64,000 bases of DNA from Aquila chrysaetos chrysaetos (GCF_900496995.4 NC_044027.1:9758743-9822742); one strand, 5' to 3'. Positions 1 through 10,835 are shown, numbered from the stretch's first letter. Translations and numbers: made by a program. The notes: a model not told the origin generated them from the letters alone.

Positions 1-2737
1 TACCACGTCAACTGGCAGCGGGTGGCACTGGGGGGTCGTGCCTGAAGGTGCTGAGGTCGGATGCCGTGTGCAGGAACCCTGATGCCTGGACAAAGTGCGG
101 GCTGCCGAGATACAGAAACAGCAAACTGCTTCCTGCTGGGATTGGCACTGACGCACACGATGCCTTTGCTGGTGTCTCTCTGGATGCCCATGGGTGTTGC
201 CCAAGTCCCTGCTCAGCTGCAGGACTCCATCATTTTGCAGTGAACTGCTGGGGCAGTGCTCCGGCTCCGCTCGGTGCCTACAGCCCGGGTTGCCTGTAGG
301 AGTGTCATCAGGGACAATCTCCCAGCCAGGCTCTCCCATTTTCCAGTTGCAGGAGGATCCTTAGTTGTTCCTGAGAAAAGGCTGAAAGCTGGAGACCAGA
401 TGACCCTCAAATTGCTTCTACACGCGAGTTGGGAGGTTTTCTTTTATACAGACAGAGGTAATGAACTGCTTTCACCAAGCCTGTGGGCTTGGAGTACTCC
501 AGGCAAGAACGCTGTGGCTGGCGTTCCCAGGGAACTCCTGTACCAGGGACGTGGCTGCCCCCTCCGCGTGGTCTGGGGCTGTGGGAGTATGAATGAGATG
601 TGCCCTGTGATTCTCCATGGACATGGCCTGGCTCCAGCCAGAGGAAGGCAGGTGCATGCACGTGTTCTACATGAGCTCTGGCTAACTTCAGCTGCCTCCA
701 GGAAAAGAGGTTTGTATTTAAATGTTCCTAAAAAGGAGCTCCCAAGCAAGCCTGTCTAAAGCCACCTCCAGAGGTGGATGCTGGCTGACATGGCCAGCCT
801 GGCTGCGAGGCTGAGTCCTCCCTGGGACTTCTTTCCACCATGGGAAGATGCTCCGGTGATGGCACAGTACTGGACCAGAGCTGCTCTGTTACGCACCACA
901 GCATCGTGCCAGCCTTGCTGGGCTTTCTCAGTCCCCGAGCTCCCCAAGTGTTGCTGGAGCTGCTCCTACTGCAGTGTGCCCACCCGGCAGGACCTTGTCC
1001 TCGCTAGCCAGTGCCTCTGGCCATGACTGCTCTACCAAGACCCGCAGAAGGTGCATGATGTTGGCTAAGGGCACCTGAACGATGTTTGCAGATAGATGCA
1101 AATCGAGGTACCACTTGCGGGGGTGACAGTAAGCCCATCACATACACTAATGATATGCCCTTACACACAGGGAAAGGAAAAGCTACTGATGATCCCTAGA
1201 AGGTTAAGTGCTTTGCTACTTTCTTTCCAACTTGCTGTGGTCTTTGCTTTCTTAGTTGCAGCTTGTCTGTTTAGCGAAGTTTAACATCAGTGATGGCAGG
1301 GGAAGGTCATGGGCTGCAGCAGGGGAGAAAAGAGCAAGGACAGCTTAGGCAAGTTAGAGCTTTCCCAATAGCTGTGAATGATGCAATTCATCCGAGGCTG
1401 CAGAGGGAACTGTCTGCAATGGCTTTTGAGACTGCACAGCGATGGGGTGAGTCTCTGAAAGGTGGAGGGAGGACAAGCACCCCCTCTCCTCGAGAAGGAG
1501 GAGGAAGGCACAGGCAGATAGGAGAGCAAATGAATTACCTGTGAGCATATAGAAGAGATGGGAGAAATAACATCCAACGTTTTCCAAGTTGTGACCATGG
1601 AGTCTAATTTCCTTTTCTGACAGGATATTCAAAGAATAGCTGTTAATAGTTACTGGGATGAACTGGAAAGAGTTTTCCAGAGCTGGAGAATTTCAATATT
1701 CCCCAAACGGTGGGGAGGACAGAGGTGGGAGTTTGTCTGCCCATTGAATTTGGAGGGGATGGGGAGCTGAGAGGCATGCAAGAAGGCAGGCTTGGGATGA
1801 AAAGCATAAATTGGAGGAAAGATCTGAAAGAATGTGCTGCAGAGGAGGGTGGGAATGAGCAAATGCACGTTCCAGGATGGGGAGGGCAAAGGGCTGGAAG
1901 GAAAACAAGCCTGGGGGGGATCGCAGAGATCACGCTCCGCACGAGGAATAATACCACAGGGGTTGCGAGAAAGGCAAACATCCCATTAAAAAGTATAAAT
2001 AGGTGTGTTGCATATACAAGGGATGAAGTAATGCGGGGCCACGCACGGTGCCTTGCTGGAGCACTGTGGCCATATTTGGGCACCCTCCTGGAGAGGGAGC
2101 CCTCGGCGCTGTGCCGCACCAGCCATCTCTCCTGCAAAACTGAGCTGCAGGAGGGGAGTGAGCGAGGGGGTTGATGCAGCCTGGGGAAAAGTTTCAGGTG
2201 AAGCATGATAAGAGGTTTCAAATATGCAAGACTGGCAGAAAGGAGGCAGCGGTGCTTGGTTTGCCTAGTGGTCCTTGGGCAGGGTGTGGAGTTGGCTCCA
2301 GAGGGTGAGATTTAGGTTAAACTTTAGGAAAATTGCTGTAGCTGCAGAAGTGAAGCACCAAAATGGATTGATTATAGTGGCTGCAGAATTGCTGCCACTG
2401 AACCTTGTGACAGAGGAGGATGGGTTTAGCCAGAGCTGCAGGACTCTGCCTCAGTGGTCTCACGAGGTCCCACTTTGCCTGTCTTCTGTCACGCCTTGGT
2501 GCCTGTCACAGGTTCATCTGTAACTTTCTCCTGCCCAGCACACAGCTGGTCTTACTTGCAGTGCTTAGACTTCACAGATATCACACCAATTTAACATTAC
2601 TCCTCTGTGATGGATTTGTTTCAGTTACTAAAATACCTATATTTAGGTGCAAAGTTTTCAGGCACCTGCATCTGAAGACTGTCAGCCTGGGGAAGTGTGG
2701 TGAGATCAGCAAGTAACTCCCCAAACAGATTGATTGA
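1..2737. other. Non-coding flank, no gene recognised
   Basis: I see no open frame with family resemblance and no convincing splice-bounded exon chain here, on either strand. I looked for FLOT1, the next gene beyond IER3 in human, and saw nothing resembling it. The only regulatory-looking detail is a TATA-like AGTATAAATAGG followed by a perfect CArG box, listed separately. Confidence 0.6.
1990..2079 (+). promoter_or_regulatory. TATA-like box plus perfect CArG (serum response) element
   Basis: AGTATAAATAGG lies near 1990-2001, and CCATATTTGG, a full match to the SRF consensus CC(A/T)6GG, lies at 2070-2079. No gene follows directly, so a local promoter is unproven. Because the nearest gene is an immediate-early gene (IER3, 6.6 kb downstream) and SRF commonly drives such genes, a distal enhancer role is possible. 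This rests on motif matching only. Confidence 0.25.
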
Positions 2738-2926
2738 TAGGGTATTGAGGCACCAGAACAGGTTGCCCAGAGGGGTTGTGGGTGCCCCATCCCTGGAAGC
2801 GTTCAAGGCCAGGTTGGATGGGGCTTTGAGCAACCTGATTTGGTGGAAAGTGTCCCTGCCCATGGCAGGGGGGGTGGAACTAGATGGTCTTTAAAGTCCC
2901 TTCCAACCCAAACCATTCTATGATTT
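2738..2926 (+). mobile_element. CR1 LINE, truncated 3' end
   Basis: The segment reads like the conserved 3' end of avian CR1: GAGGCACCAGAACAGGTTGC, then 'CCATCCCTGGAAGCGTTCAA', 'GGCAGGGGGGGTGGAACTAG' and 'CCTTCCAACCC...ATTCTATGATT'. It is a 5'-truncated copy of about 190 bp in plus orientation, as expected for CR1 target-primed insertion. There is no coding capacity. Confidence 0.9.
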
Positions 2927-3301
2927 CCCAGGTGGGATGAGTTAGAAGGACAAGGGAATCAGCCAGCATTGAAACTAGAGTATGGAGAACAGTTAATCAT
3001 ATAACTAAACTAATCTAGAATCCTGTTTACTTCTCCTTCACACTTTTCCCTTATCGATTCAGTTTATTAATAGATATTAGATATGATTTTAGGGTCTTAA
3101 TCTAGATCTACCTCAAAGGACTTGTAGCCATCTCCAGGAAGCACCTGCAGAAAGGGGCAGACCTCCCCAGCAGGGCTTGATATTCTCTGTTTACAGATGT
3201 GGAGCTGGTCAGTGGCTCCCTGTGTCACTGTGCAGGAGCAGAGCTCTGCAGCATGGGACTTGGCATTGGCTCCTGCTCTGCCTCCAGCTGTGGAAATCAC
3301 T

Positions 3302-3650
3302 GCAAAGAGCTACTCATGGCTCTGTGCAGGATATACACAGTCCAGGATCTTCTGTGGATGCTATTTTGAGTTTACTGACGCTGTACTTCCTGTGCTGTTT
3401 TATCAACTGATCCCTTGGGCTGGGATTCAGCTGCCTGAATTTCAGCATCTTGAGGAAGTCTGAGTAAGTCTGCCTGGGATTTCCCCATCCCTGCTTCCTG
3501 GAAAGAGTCTGCCCAGGAACCCAGGCCTGGGAAAAGGCCACCTGGAAAACCTTCCCTGAGCCACAGCTCATGCTCTGGGCTCCCTGGGCAGGGTTGGACC
3601 CCAGGGCCATGTGGTGCCCATGCAGCCCCCAGATTATTCTAGCCCATTGC
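3302..3650 (+). repeat. Unclassified dispersed repeat, copy A
   Basis: This segment aligns by eye with 10320-10690 in the same orientation. Shared blocks include 'CTCATGGCTC', 'ATTTTGAGTTTA', 'GGCTGGGATTCAGCTGCC', 'TGAGTAAGTCTGCC', 'GATTTCCCCA' and 'AAAGGCCACC'. Similarity is strong for about 260 bp and weaker afterwards. I do not recognise the family. It could be a retroelement fragment or an old local duplication that now brackets the LTR and IER3. Confidence 0.7.
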
Positions 3651-4399
3651 AGCTCTGTACTCCTTGATGCAACAGCATGCTGCTGATGGAAGCTACCACC
3701 ACTGCATCCCACCCCTGGCTACCCAGCCAACCTCACGCAACATCTTCCATCTAGGACAGGGTGAGTTCCTGCAGGCCAAAATCATGCTAAGCAGCGGTTG
3801 TGGGCCAGATGCTGCTTAGTTTGCTACTACAGCCGTGGAAGCAATCACTCTGCTGCCCTGAGCTACAGGCCATCTTTGTGGGTGCATCTTGCTTGGCTTT
3901 TATTGCTAATGGTGCATCTCCCTGCTGGGGCTTTACCCTGGGGATGTGCCAGGAGGGACCACCATGTTCTCCCCATTCCCAGTTCCCAGCCTAGATGCTC
4001 TAGCCTGGAGCACCTCACCGGCTCCCTGTGTTTTTTGTTAAGTTTTGGCATCAGCCCCAGCTTCCCCAGAAGGGCATAAAGGATCCAGTCCCAAGGAGCT
4101 CATCCTTCATCAGATCCTAGCAGCTGACCCCCATGAGATGTGTGTATGTTTTTCTGGCCAGCAAGAAAGTAAACCACTAACTGCAGCCAAAACCTCTGTT
4201 TTCACCTGTACCTTTGCTGCTCTTCTCCTTCTATAATGTGCTGCGCTATCCAAATGCTCTCACTCAAACCAGACCCATGTGGTATCTTGCATCTTCTTCC
4301 AAGAAAAAAAAAAAAAAAAAAAAAATTTCAAAATCCTGGAGAAAGATATTCCCAGAATTTATGGTTTCCCTTTAAACTCTCTAAGCTGCCCACAAGCTG
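3651..4399. other. Non-coding spacer with A22 tract
   Basis: No gene or classified element is visible. A run of 22 A at 4304-4325 sits about 75 bp before a CR1 end. It is either a microsatellite or the tail of an unrelated retro-insertion. Confidence 0.6.
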
Positions 4400-4600
4400 T
4401 GTGCAGGTACAAAAGGAGTTTGTCAGACATTGGAATAGGCTGCGCAGGGAAGTGGTTGAGTCACCATCCCTGGAGGTATTCAAAAAGCGAGTAGACGGGG
4501 TACTTCAGGACATGGTTTAGTGGGCATGGTTGATGGTTGGACTCGATGATCTTGAAGGTCTTTTCCAACCTAAATGGTTCTATGATTCTATTCTATGAGT
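4400..4600 (+). mobile_element. CR1 LINE, truncated 3' end
   Basis: This is a second CR1 end in plus orientation, of a different subfamily from the one at 2738. It has 'GACATTGGAATAGGCTGC', 'GTTGAGTCACCATCCCTGGA', 'GGACATGGTTTAGTGG', 'TTGGACTCGATGATCTTGAA' and 'TTTTCCAACCTAAATGGTTC', followed by the short ATTCT-type tail repeat that ends CR1 copies. It is truncated and non-coding. Confidence 0.9.
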
Positions 4601-7229
4601 TGCAGGCGTGACTGAAATCAGGGAATCTGGTGCTGTGTTCCACCCAGCCCTCCCCAGCTTCCACACTTTCACAACATGGCTCTCAGTTTTCCGGTAGCTT
4701 TTCCAAGGCTGCAACTGAAGAGGTACATACCCCTCTTAGCTGGCACAATTTGGCATTACTATCGCACGCTGTTTCTGATATATCACAGCAAACAGCCCAG
4801 TTCTTCCTGAGATGAGTTCATATATTCCCCCTGTGGGATCAAAGTTTCTGAGTCACAGGCTTGCTTTGCCTTCAGTGAGGTCCTGCCATCTCTCTGGGTG
4901 CTGCAGGGGCCTTGGGAAGTCAGTTCTGAGCTTTTGCTTTGAGCATAAGCTGGTCCTTGGCTTCAAGGTTGTTGCTTCTCTCTCCAATGTGAAAAAGGTC
5001 TTGTGTGCCTTGAGTTTGCTCCAACTATTTCAGGTGATGTAATGAGCATTTCTGCCCCTCCTTGCAGACTTTAGCACAAACAGCATTGTGATTCTTGGAA
5101 GTCTTGAGGTCAGAACACGGTGCTGAATGTTCCAGAGCACCTTGGCCTGATGCGACCCAGTGTCCTCAGCTCCATCAGTGCTATGGCCTCTGTCATCTTC
5201 AGCTGCAAAAGCCACTCCATGCTGGTTCTTTTACTCCCATGACCCATGCCAAGGCCTTTCAGGTTGCACCCTTATGCCAAAGATCCAGCACCTCTACTTC
5301 TAGCTGTTCCTGATGCATCCAAGGCTCAGTTTTTGGCTTTGGTGATCCATTGGTGAAATGCACTGAAGTCTCTAGGTTAGAGGGGGTTGATGAAATTCAA
5401 TTCTTTGGATCCAGCTCAACAGAAATTGTTTTTCCTCTCCTTGCACCTGGTGGGCAGAAGATCTGCTTCTTGCAGTGCTGATTCATCTTAGTTCTCGCTT
5501 GAGGAAGATCCAGTGACCTGCTTGGACAAGCTCACCTGGGAGTTATAAATACATCCCTGTGTAATACTCACATGACAATAAGCTAATGTGTAATGATGAT
5601 TGCCAATAAGAACAGGATTTGTCCCTACAGGTAGACACCCCTCTTCATGGGGCTTGTTTTGAGGTTGGGTTATTATTCGCCTCCCTACAGCTGGGTGTTG
5701 GGCAATGCTGGTGAGATGGATTAGGCACATGAGAGGTGCAAGATGTGGAACTTCATTAAGAAACCTCTACGTGACTAACACAGGTGATGCCATCGGTGCC
5801 AGAGCTGGAGTCAACTTCTGGACAGGCTGCATTCCTGTCCATCAGGAGCTACCCGTTAACTGTGCCGAGGTAAACAAAGCTCATATGATGGGACAGCTGG
5901 AAGAAACTAAAGTGATCTGTCTCTCTCCTTGGATATGATCCTGGCTGAAATAAAGGGGATAGTTGAATGTAATACTGAAGGTTTGATTTTTGGCCTTTAA
6001 CTTCCACTGTTCACTCAACATTCAGGTGTATTTGGTGTCCAGTTCAGGCCGCTGCTGGTGGCCCTTTCTCCTCTGAACTGAGCTGAGCCGGCCTGAAACC
6101 CATGGCTAGGAGTGGGAGAATTCATTACTAATCCCCAGCCTGACTCATTCGCGTGTTGGGACCAGGGCAGGTCTGAGGGCTCAGACGCCACAGGGCAAAG
6201 CAGCAGCAATCCACATGAATTATTTTCTTATCGCGTGCTTCTTTTAAGCCACTTATATGATTTAGGTGCTGCCTGACAATATTGCACCAGTTGTGGGAGG
6301 AGGATGCCCAGCAGGGAGTGTAGCTAGGATGCTGCCCCTGAGCACAGCTTTAGCTAGCAGAGTTAAGAGACAAGCCATTTTACCCCACTCTGACCAGCTT
6401 CCAGGAGAGAGAGTGACTAAAGAGGTTGCTTGAGCCAATTCCTTACATCTTAGGAGTTGCCTTGCCATGAGTTGCCAATGAGTAGATGATTTTGGAAGCA
6501 GCAATTTTTTTGTCTCCCAGCCCTCTGGACTTTGTCTTGGGCGGGGGGGAGGGAAGATGACCAAAGACCACTAAAGTTCTGTCTTCAAGCCCTGGCTGTG
6601 TCTCAGGTTTAAGTACTCATCTGGGCAGCATAAGAGACTGCCCTGGAAGGTGTTTTTCAGCAGCAAGTGTCTTGAGGTGAGCCACTGGCTCCAGCACTTG
6701 GTTTAAATGGGGATTAGGGACGATTGCAAAAGCCACAAGCAGTGTTGCCACATGGAATTAATGATCTTGGAGGTACTGGGTGGTACATACCTAGAAATGG
6801 GACTCCATGTATTATAGTCACTGTGTTAGTAGCTATGTTTTGGTTTTGCCCAAGACTTAGTTTCCAGTGGAATAAGCCTGATGACTGAGAGTTTTCATAT
6901 CATGACAGCAGGTTTTACAATGCTGAAAGCACAGGATTTTGATGCCTTGTGACTTAAAGCCAACATAATTTTGTTCTTCAAGAAGCAGAAAGCAAGCAGT
7001 GTTAGGGAGCCCAAAGGGCAAGAGGAGATGTCAAAGAACAGTTTTAAAATTTTAATTTTTGCCCTTTCCTGCTTTGTGATGGCTAAAGGCTGTCTGAGAA
7101 GACTTAGGAGACATCAAGTTATATTTGATTTTACATTAGCCACCCAAAGCTGGTTGCCCAAGGCCTTTTTACAGAAGTCCACCTTTCATTCCCACCTGCT
7201 TGGTGCAGGTGTGAGGTGCCCCATACTGA
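4601..7229. other. Non-coding stretch, nothing recognised
   Basis: No protein family, repeat family or RNA gene is recognisable in these 2.6 kb. Short open frames on both strands show no conserved motif and no exon-like splice borders that I could support. Confidence 0.55.
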
Positions 7230-7814
7230 CAAAGTGTTGTGGTTTAACCCCAGCCAGCAACTAAGCACCAAGGAGCTGCTCGCTCTCCCCCCGCCCCCCC
7301 GCAGTGGGATGGGGGAGAGAATTGGGAAGAAAAAAGTAACACTCATGGGTTGAGATAAAGACAGTTTAATAGGACAGAAAGGAAGAAAATAATAATAATA
7401 ATAACAACAACAACAATAGAATTGGAATATACAAAACAAGTGATGCACAATGCAATTGATCACCACTCACCGACCGATGCCCAGTTAGTTCCTGAGCAGC
7501 GATCCACTCCCCCAGCCAACTCCCCCCAGTTTATATACTGGGCATGACATCACATGGTATGGAATACCCCTTTGGCCAGTTTGGGTCACCTGTCCTGGCT
7601 GTGTCCCCTCCCAAATTCTTGTGCCCCTCCAGCCTTCCTGATGGCTGGGCATGAGAAGCTGAAAAATCCTTGACTTGGTATAAACATGACTTAGCAACAA
7701 CTGAAAACATCAGTGTGTTATCAACATTCTTCTCATACTGAATCCGAAACATAACACTATACCAGCTACTAGAAAGAAAATTAGCTCTATCCCAGCAAAA
7801 ACCAGGACACAAAG
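7230..7814 (-). mobile_element. Solo LTR of an avian endogenous retrovirus, with 5-bp target duplications
   Basis: The LTR body is 7235-7809 and begins TG and ends CA on both strands. It is flanked by the perfect 5-bp duplication CAAAG at 7230-7234 and 7810-7814. Read on the minus strand it has a TATA box (TATATAAAC), a CCTATTAAA polyadenylation signal near its 3' end and an (AAC/AAT)n tract at about 7389-7418. There are no internal retroviral genes, so this is a solo LTR left by LTR-LTR recombination. Five-base duplications suit the ERVL type. The same family recurs at 46915 in the opposite orientation. Confidence 0.93.
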
Positions 7815-8150
7815 ATACATGAAGTTTGCAGCTAAATCTGCTAAGTTCATGACAAAGATCCCAGAGAGCTGGAGACCTCTCCAGCAGGTTTGTGGGCACT
7901 CAGCCCTTTCAGGCTCTGTTTAGTCATCATAAGGCACAAAGAATTTGAATGAGAGTGTTACTTTTTTTCCTTTTCTGGGCATATCTGAGATTGAGCTTGC
8001 CAGAGCAAGTGCTGAGGTTGCTCGTTTTCTGGGGCATAGTGCTGAGATTGCACAGTGTCATAACAGAAACTGGGGTCTCCCACCTCCATCCCTCCAGCTC
8101 AAGGCCAGAGATACTGGCAGATGGAATGGGAAGGCAGGGGAGGAAGGTGA

Positions 8151-8317
8151 GAGCATGCTTGTCCTCAGATTCCGTTTCTGTTCTTTATAGCAGATAGGTG
8201 AGTTTTAATGAAGGATACACTCTCAAAAGCACTGAAATGTCTCGAGGCAAAGTCTTGTGATAGACAGCTGTAATAAAGGAGACCAGAACTGGCGAGGAGA
8301 AAATTTGGAGCATGCTC
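8151..8317 (+). promoter_or_regulatory. Two p53-type half-sites upstream of IER3
   Basis: GAGCATGCTT at 8151-8160 and the palindromic GAGCATGCTC at 8308-8317 both match the RRRCWWGYYY half-site. They are 147 bp apart, far more than the 0-13 bp usual between paired half-sites, so cooperative binding is doubtful. They are noted because mammalian IER3 is reported to respond to p53. Confidence 0.2.
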
Positions 8318-8392
8318 TTACACTGCTGTTAGCAGCGAGTGCCCGTGGGCAGATACATGGTGCTGGGGGTAGAGACATTCCAGAGCAGTTTG

Positions 8393-8448
8393 TGAGTCAA
8401 CCGAGCTCCTCCCATCACAACTTCACTCATCAAAGCAAGTATTTATAG
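8393..8448 (+). promoter_or_regulatory. IER3: Candidate IER3 promoter: AP-1 site and TATA-like box
   Basis: A canonical AP-1/TRE site TGAGTCA is at 8393-8399 and a TATA-like TATTTATAG at 8440-8448, about 40 bp apart. This would put a start site near 8470 and give a 5' leader of roughly 220 nt. An AP-1 site fits an immediate-early gene induced through ERK signalling. I recall the human leader as much shorter, so the true start site may lie closer to the ATG. Confidence 0.4.
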
Positions 8449-8692
8449 CACAGGTAGGAGTAGGGAGAGAAATCAAAGAAGAGCTTCCCAGAAAGATTCA
8501 TAAATCACTCCAAGAGTTCAGCTCTGGGGTGCTGCATTTAATGAGAATAAATAAAACCCCTGTTGTTATTATTAATATTTCTTAATATTATTTCATCGGT
8601 CTGCTTTTTGAATTAAACCCATCTTTGAGCACAGAGATATTTCCATAGAGTTCTCACAGCTTTCAGAGCTACCCCGGCAGGCTGCTAAGGAC

Positions 8693-9223
8693 ATGCTGTC
8701 TTACACCAGAGAAAATATTTTCTCCAGCACAGATCTGCTGAAAAACAATTCAGAAAATCTGTCCAGGCCGATGTTTGCTGTCCGAACTGTCAGGAGACCT
8801 CCAGGCCTTCCAACAAAGCGAAGCAGGAAAGTCAGGAAGGTGCTGTACCCAGCCCAGGTGAGAAAATACTTGCCACGTCAGGAGAAAGACCCAGTCAAGC
8901 GGTGGCTGCTCTTCTTTGCTGGCATCATCCTCATGCAGGTCTTAACTGAGGATCCTGAGCAAGAGAGACTGGATAGGGGAGAAAGCCTTAGAGAGCAGCC
9001 ACTCTGTGCACCAGCATCACTGACGGCTGCACGGCTCGGGGCTGCAGGGAACGGCTCCAGAGAAGACAGAGCTATTTCAGAGGCCCCAGCAATCATTTTC
9101 TCATCAGCTTATGGGCACCAGCCTCTCTGGCAAACCACAGCAGATGTGCCACAACAAGCAAGGAGACAACCGCACGTCTTCTGCAGGCAATGCTTGACCA
9201 GTTTCTCTCATGCAGAGCGCTAA
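8693..9223 (+). CDS. IER3: Immediate early response 3 (IER3/IEX-1)-like protein, single exon, 176 aa
   Basis: IER3 is a small stress- and ERK/NF-kB-inducible membrane-associated regulator of apoptosis and survival. The diagnostic core is visible: basic NLS-like KRSRKVRK (42-49), VLYP (50-53), then VRKYLP (56-61), a D-P-V-K-R linker (66-70) and one hydrophobic segment (71-84, WLLFFAGIILMQVL) followed by an acidic stretch. In mammalian IER3 the same order occurs (basic run, VLYP, VRRQLP, N-P-A-K-R, hydrophobic segment, acidic). Length is close to the human 156 aa. The frame is open upstream to 8612 with no earlier ATG, so M1 at 8693 is chosen. The ERK-docking FTFDP motif recalled in human IER3 is not present; the nearest text is IFSSTD (9-14). 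The C-terminal half shows no clear similarity. No intron interrupts the frame, whereas mammalian genes have one short intron (recalled). The gene lies 6 kb upstream of the DDR promoter on the same strand, which supports the identity. Confidence 0.8.
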   Translation: MLSYTRENIFSSTDLLKNNSENLSRPMFAVRTVRRPPGLPTKRSRKVRKVLYPAQVRKYLPRQEKDPVKRWLLFFAGIILMQVLTEDPEQERLDRGESLREQPLCAPASLTAARLGAAGNGSREDRAISEAPAIIFSSAYGHQPLWQTTADVPQQARRQPHVFCRQCLTSFSHAER

Positions 9224-9800
9224 ACTGTGTGTGAGAAGCTGTCCTCCTACTCCTGCTCTTGGACATCAGCTGCTGGAGCATCAGCAGCAGCAGAGGTGGT
9301 CTGCGAACTCCTGCACCCCTCTGAGGGGACGCGAGGACTCTGGATGGTCATGGGGCCCGCGGTGGCCAGAAGAAGCATTGAAGAAAGCCCAGGGCTGCAG
9401 CAAGAACTGTGCTGATTCATTTGTGACTGTGATTAGAGATTGGGTTTCCAAGAACTGTAACAAAAGGCTGCAGGAATTAGATTTATGCTCCTGGGTCAGG
9501 TTTGTACTGTGCTAACCTACCTGCACTGTTGCGTAACTTTTTTCAGTGCCTCCGTTTGCATGTTGTAATTTACTGTCAGTTCTCACAAATTAGAGGTAGC
9601 TCAGCTTTCGAACCAAAGAGAGTGCAAAGGTCGTGTGTGTTTTTCTTTCTCTGTAACACTGTAAGAATAAAACTGCTAAGATCAGACTTTCACAATGTGT
9701 TTCATCTGACATTTTAAAATTAAGGTTTGCCGCTCTGCTGCATGCTGAAAAGTGCTGACCATCTTGGAGAAATAAAACTGTCCAACCAGCAAGAATAGTG
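9224..9800 (+). terminator. IER3: IER3 3' UTR with two polyadenylation signals
   Basis: AATAAA occurs at 9666-9671, followed by a GT-rich stretch (AATGTGTTTC) about 25 nt downstream, and again at 9771-9776. The 3' UTR contains two ATTTA pentamers (9481-9485 and 9568-9572), compatible with the rapid mRNA turnover of immediate-early genes, although two scattered pentamers are weak evidence. The transcript probably ends near 9690 or near 9795. Confidence 0.6.
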
Positions 9801-10319
9801 GGGTCAGAGCCACAGCAGGACCCGGACACCGACACGCTGGAGCCCAGCATGGGGAGAGAGTTCACAGACTTGGGTCAGGCATGGGATGGGACACAACATG
9901 AGCCACAGCACTGGGCTAAGATATCTTCTTGGAAAAAAGCTGGGAGGCCCCTAAAAGAAACCAGGGGACATGCTGGGAAAGAGGGTTGGTCAAGGGGGGG
10001 GAGGCTGAACTAGAGATCACAAGTAGTCGGTTCTAACCAACACTTCTACTCTTGCTGTGTTTATCAGGGGTTACGGGGAGTTTAGCAGCACTTTGTGGTT
10101 CTGTGCATAAAATATGGGATTAGCCACTGGTCCAAAGCAGTATTTTTGTAGGTTTTTTTGAACAGAGTGAATGTGTGATAGTGTCTGGGGGCTACATAGC
10201 AAGGTGCAGCTCAGAGTGGGGCTGCTGCTTCCCAGACACAAGAAGGCTGCCTGAGTTAGGAATAAAGAAATCAGGCTCAGGACCTGCTTTTTGCTGCTTG
10301 TCCAGCCACGGGGCTTATA
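9801..10319. other. Non-coding spacer
   Basis: Nothing recognisable is present between the second IER3 poly(A) signal and the downstream repeat copy. Confidence 0.5.
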
Positions 10320-10690
10320 GCAAAGAGCCACTCATGGCTCCTTGCTGGAAATGCAGAGTCCAGGATTTTCAGTGGATGATATTTTGAGTTTATTGAATTT
10401 CCTGGGCTGTTTTATCACCTAGTCCCTGAGGCTGGGATTCAGCTGCCCTAATTTAGGCATCCTGAGGAAAGCCTGAGTAAGTCTGCCCAGGATTTCCCCA
10501 GCACTCCATGAAAAGCGTGCCTGGGAGCCCAGGTCTGGGGAAAGGCCACCGGGAAAACCTTCTCCAAGCTATGGCCTGTGCTCCAGCCTCATGTATGTCA
10601 TGTATCAGGACTCCCCCCATGAGGGTCAGTCCCAAAAGGCCACGCTATGCTTTTGCAGCCCCCAGCTTTGCCCTTCAGGTCTCCAGTCCA
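10320..10690 (+). repeat. Unclassified dispersed repeat, copy B
   Basis: This is the second copy of the repeat at 3302-3650, in the same orientation and about 7 kb away. It shares 'GGCTGGGATTCAGCTGCC', 'GAGTAAGTCTGCC', 'GATTTCCCCA' and 'AAAGGCCACCGGGAAAACCTT'-like blocks with small indels. Together the copies form a direct-repeat pair around the solo LTR and IER3. Confidence 0.7.
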
Positions 10691-10719
10691 ACCTTCCACT
10701 CTGCAGAACAACTTCAAAC

Positions 10720-10835
10720 TTTTGCTGGGTTGCTCAGGGCTGTGTCCAGCACAACTTTTAAAATCTCCAAGACTGGAGATTTTACCACCTCCTTGGCCAA
10801 CCTCTTACACTTGCCTGGGACTCCAGATCTTTTCC
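10720..10835 (-). mobile_element. Old CR1 LINE fragment, antisense
   Basis: The plus strand reads 'GTTGCTCAGGGCTGTGTCCA', 'TTTTAAAATCTCCAAGACTG' and 'GATTTTACCACCTCCTTGGC', the usual look of a CR1 3' portion in reverse (CCAACCT...AAAATCTCCAAGGATGGAGA...CCACCTC). It is short, diverged and non-coding. Confidence 0.6.

Noticed and set aside
7230..7814. Full-length endogenous retrovirus
   Set aside because: No gag, pol or env text is present. A single LTR with matching target duplications means a solo LTR.
1..8000. FLOT1 or other MHC-framework exons left of IER3
   Set aside because: I looked for them because of human synteny but found no matching peptide text in any frame.
8858..9186. A true IER3 intron here as the main gene model
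   Set aside because: Removing it would delete the conserved VRKYLP and hydrophobic core, so the unspliced frame is kept as the main call and the splice form is only a finding.
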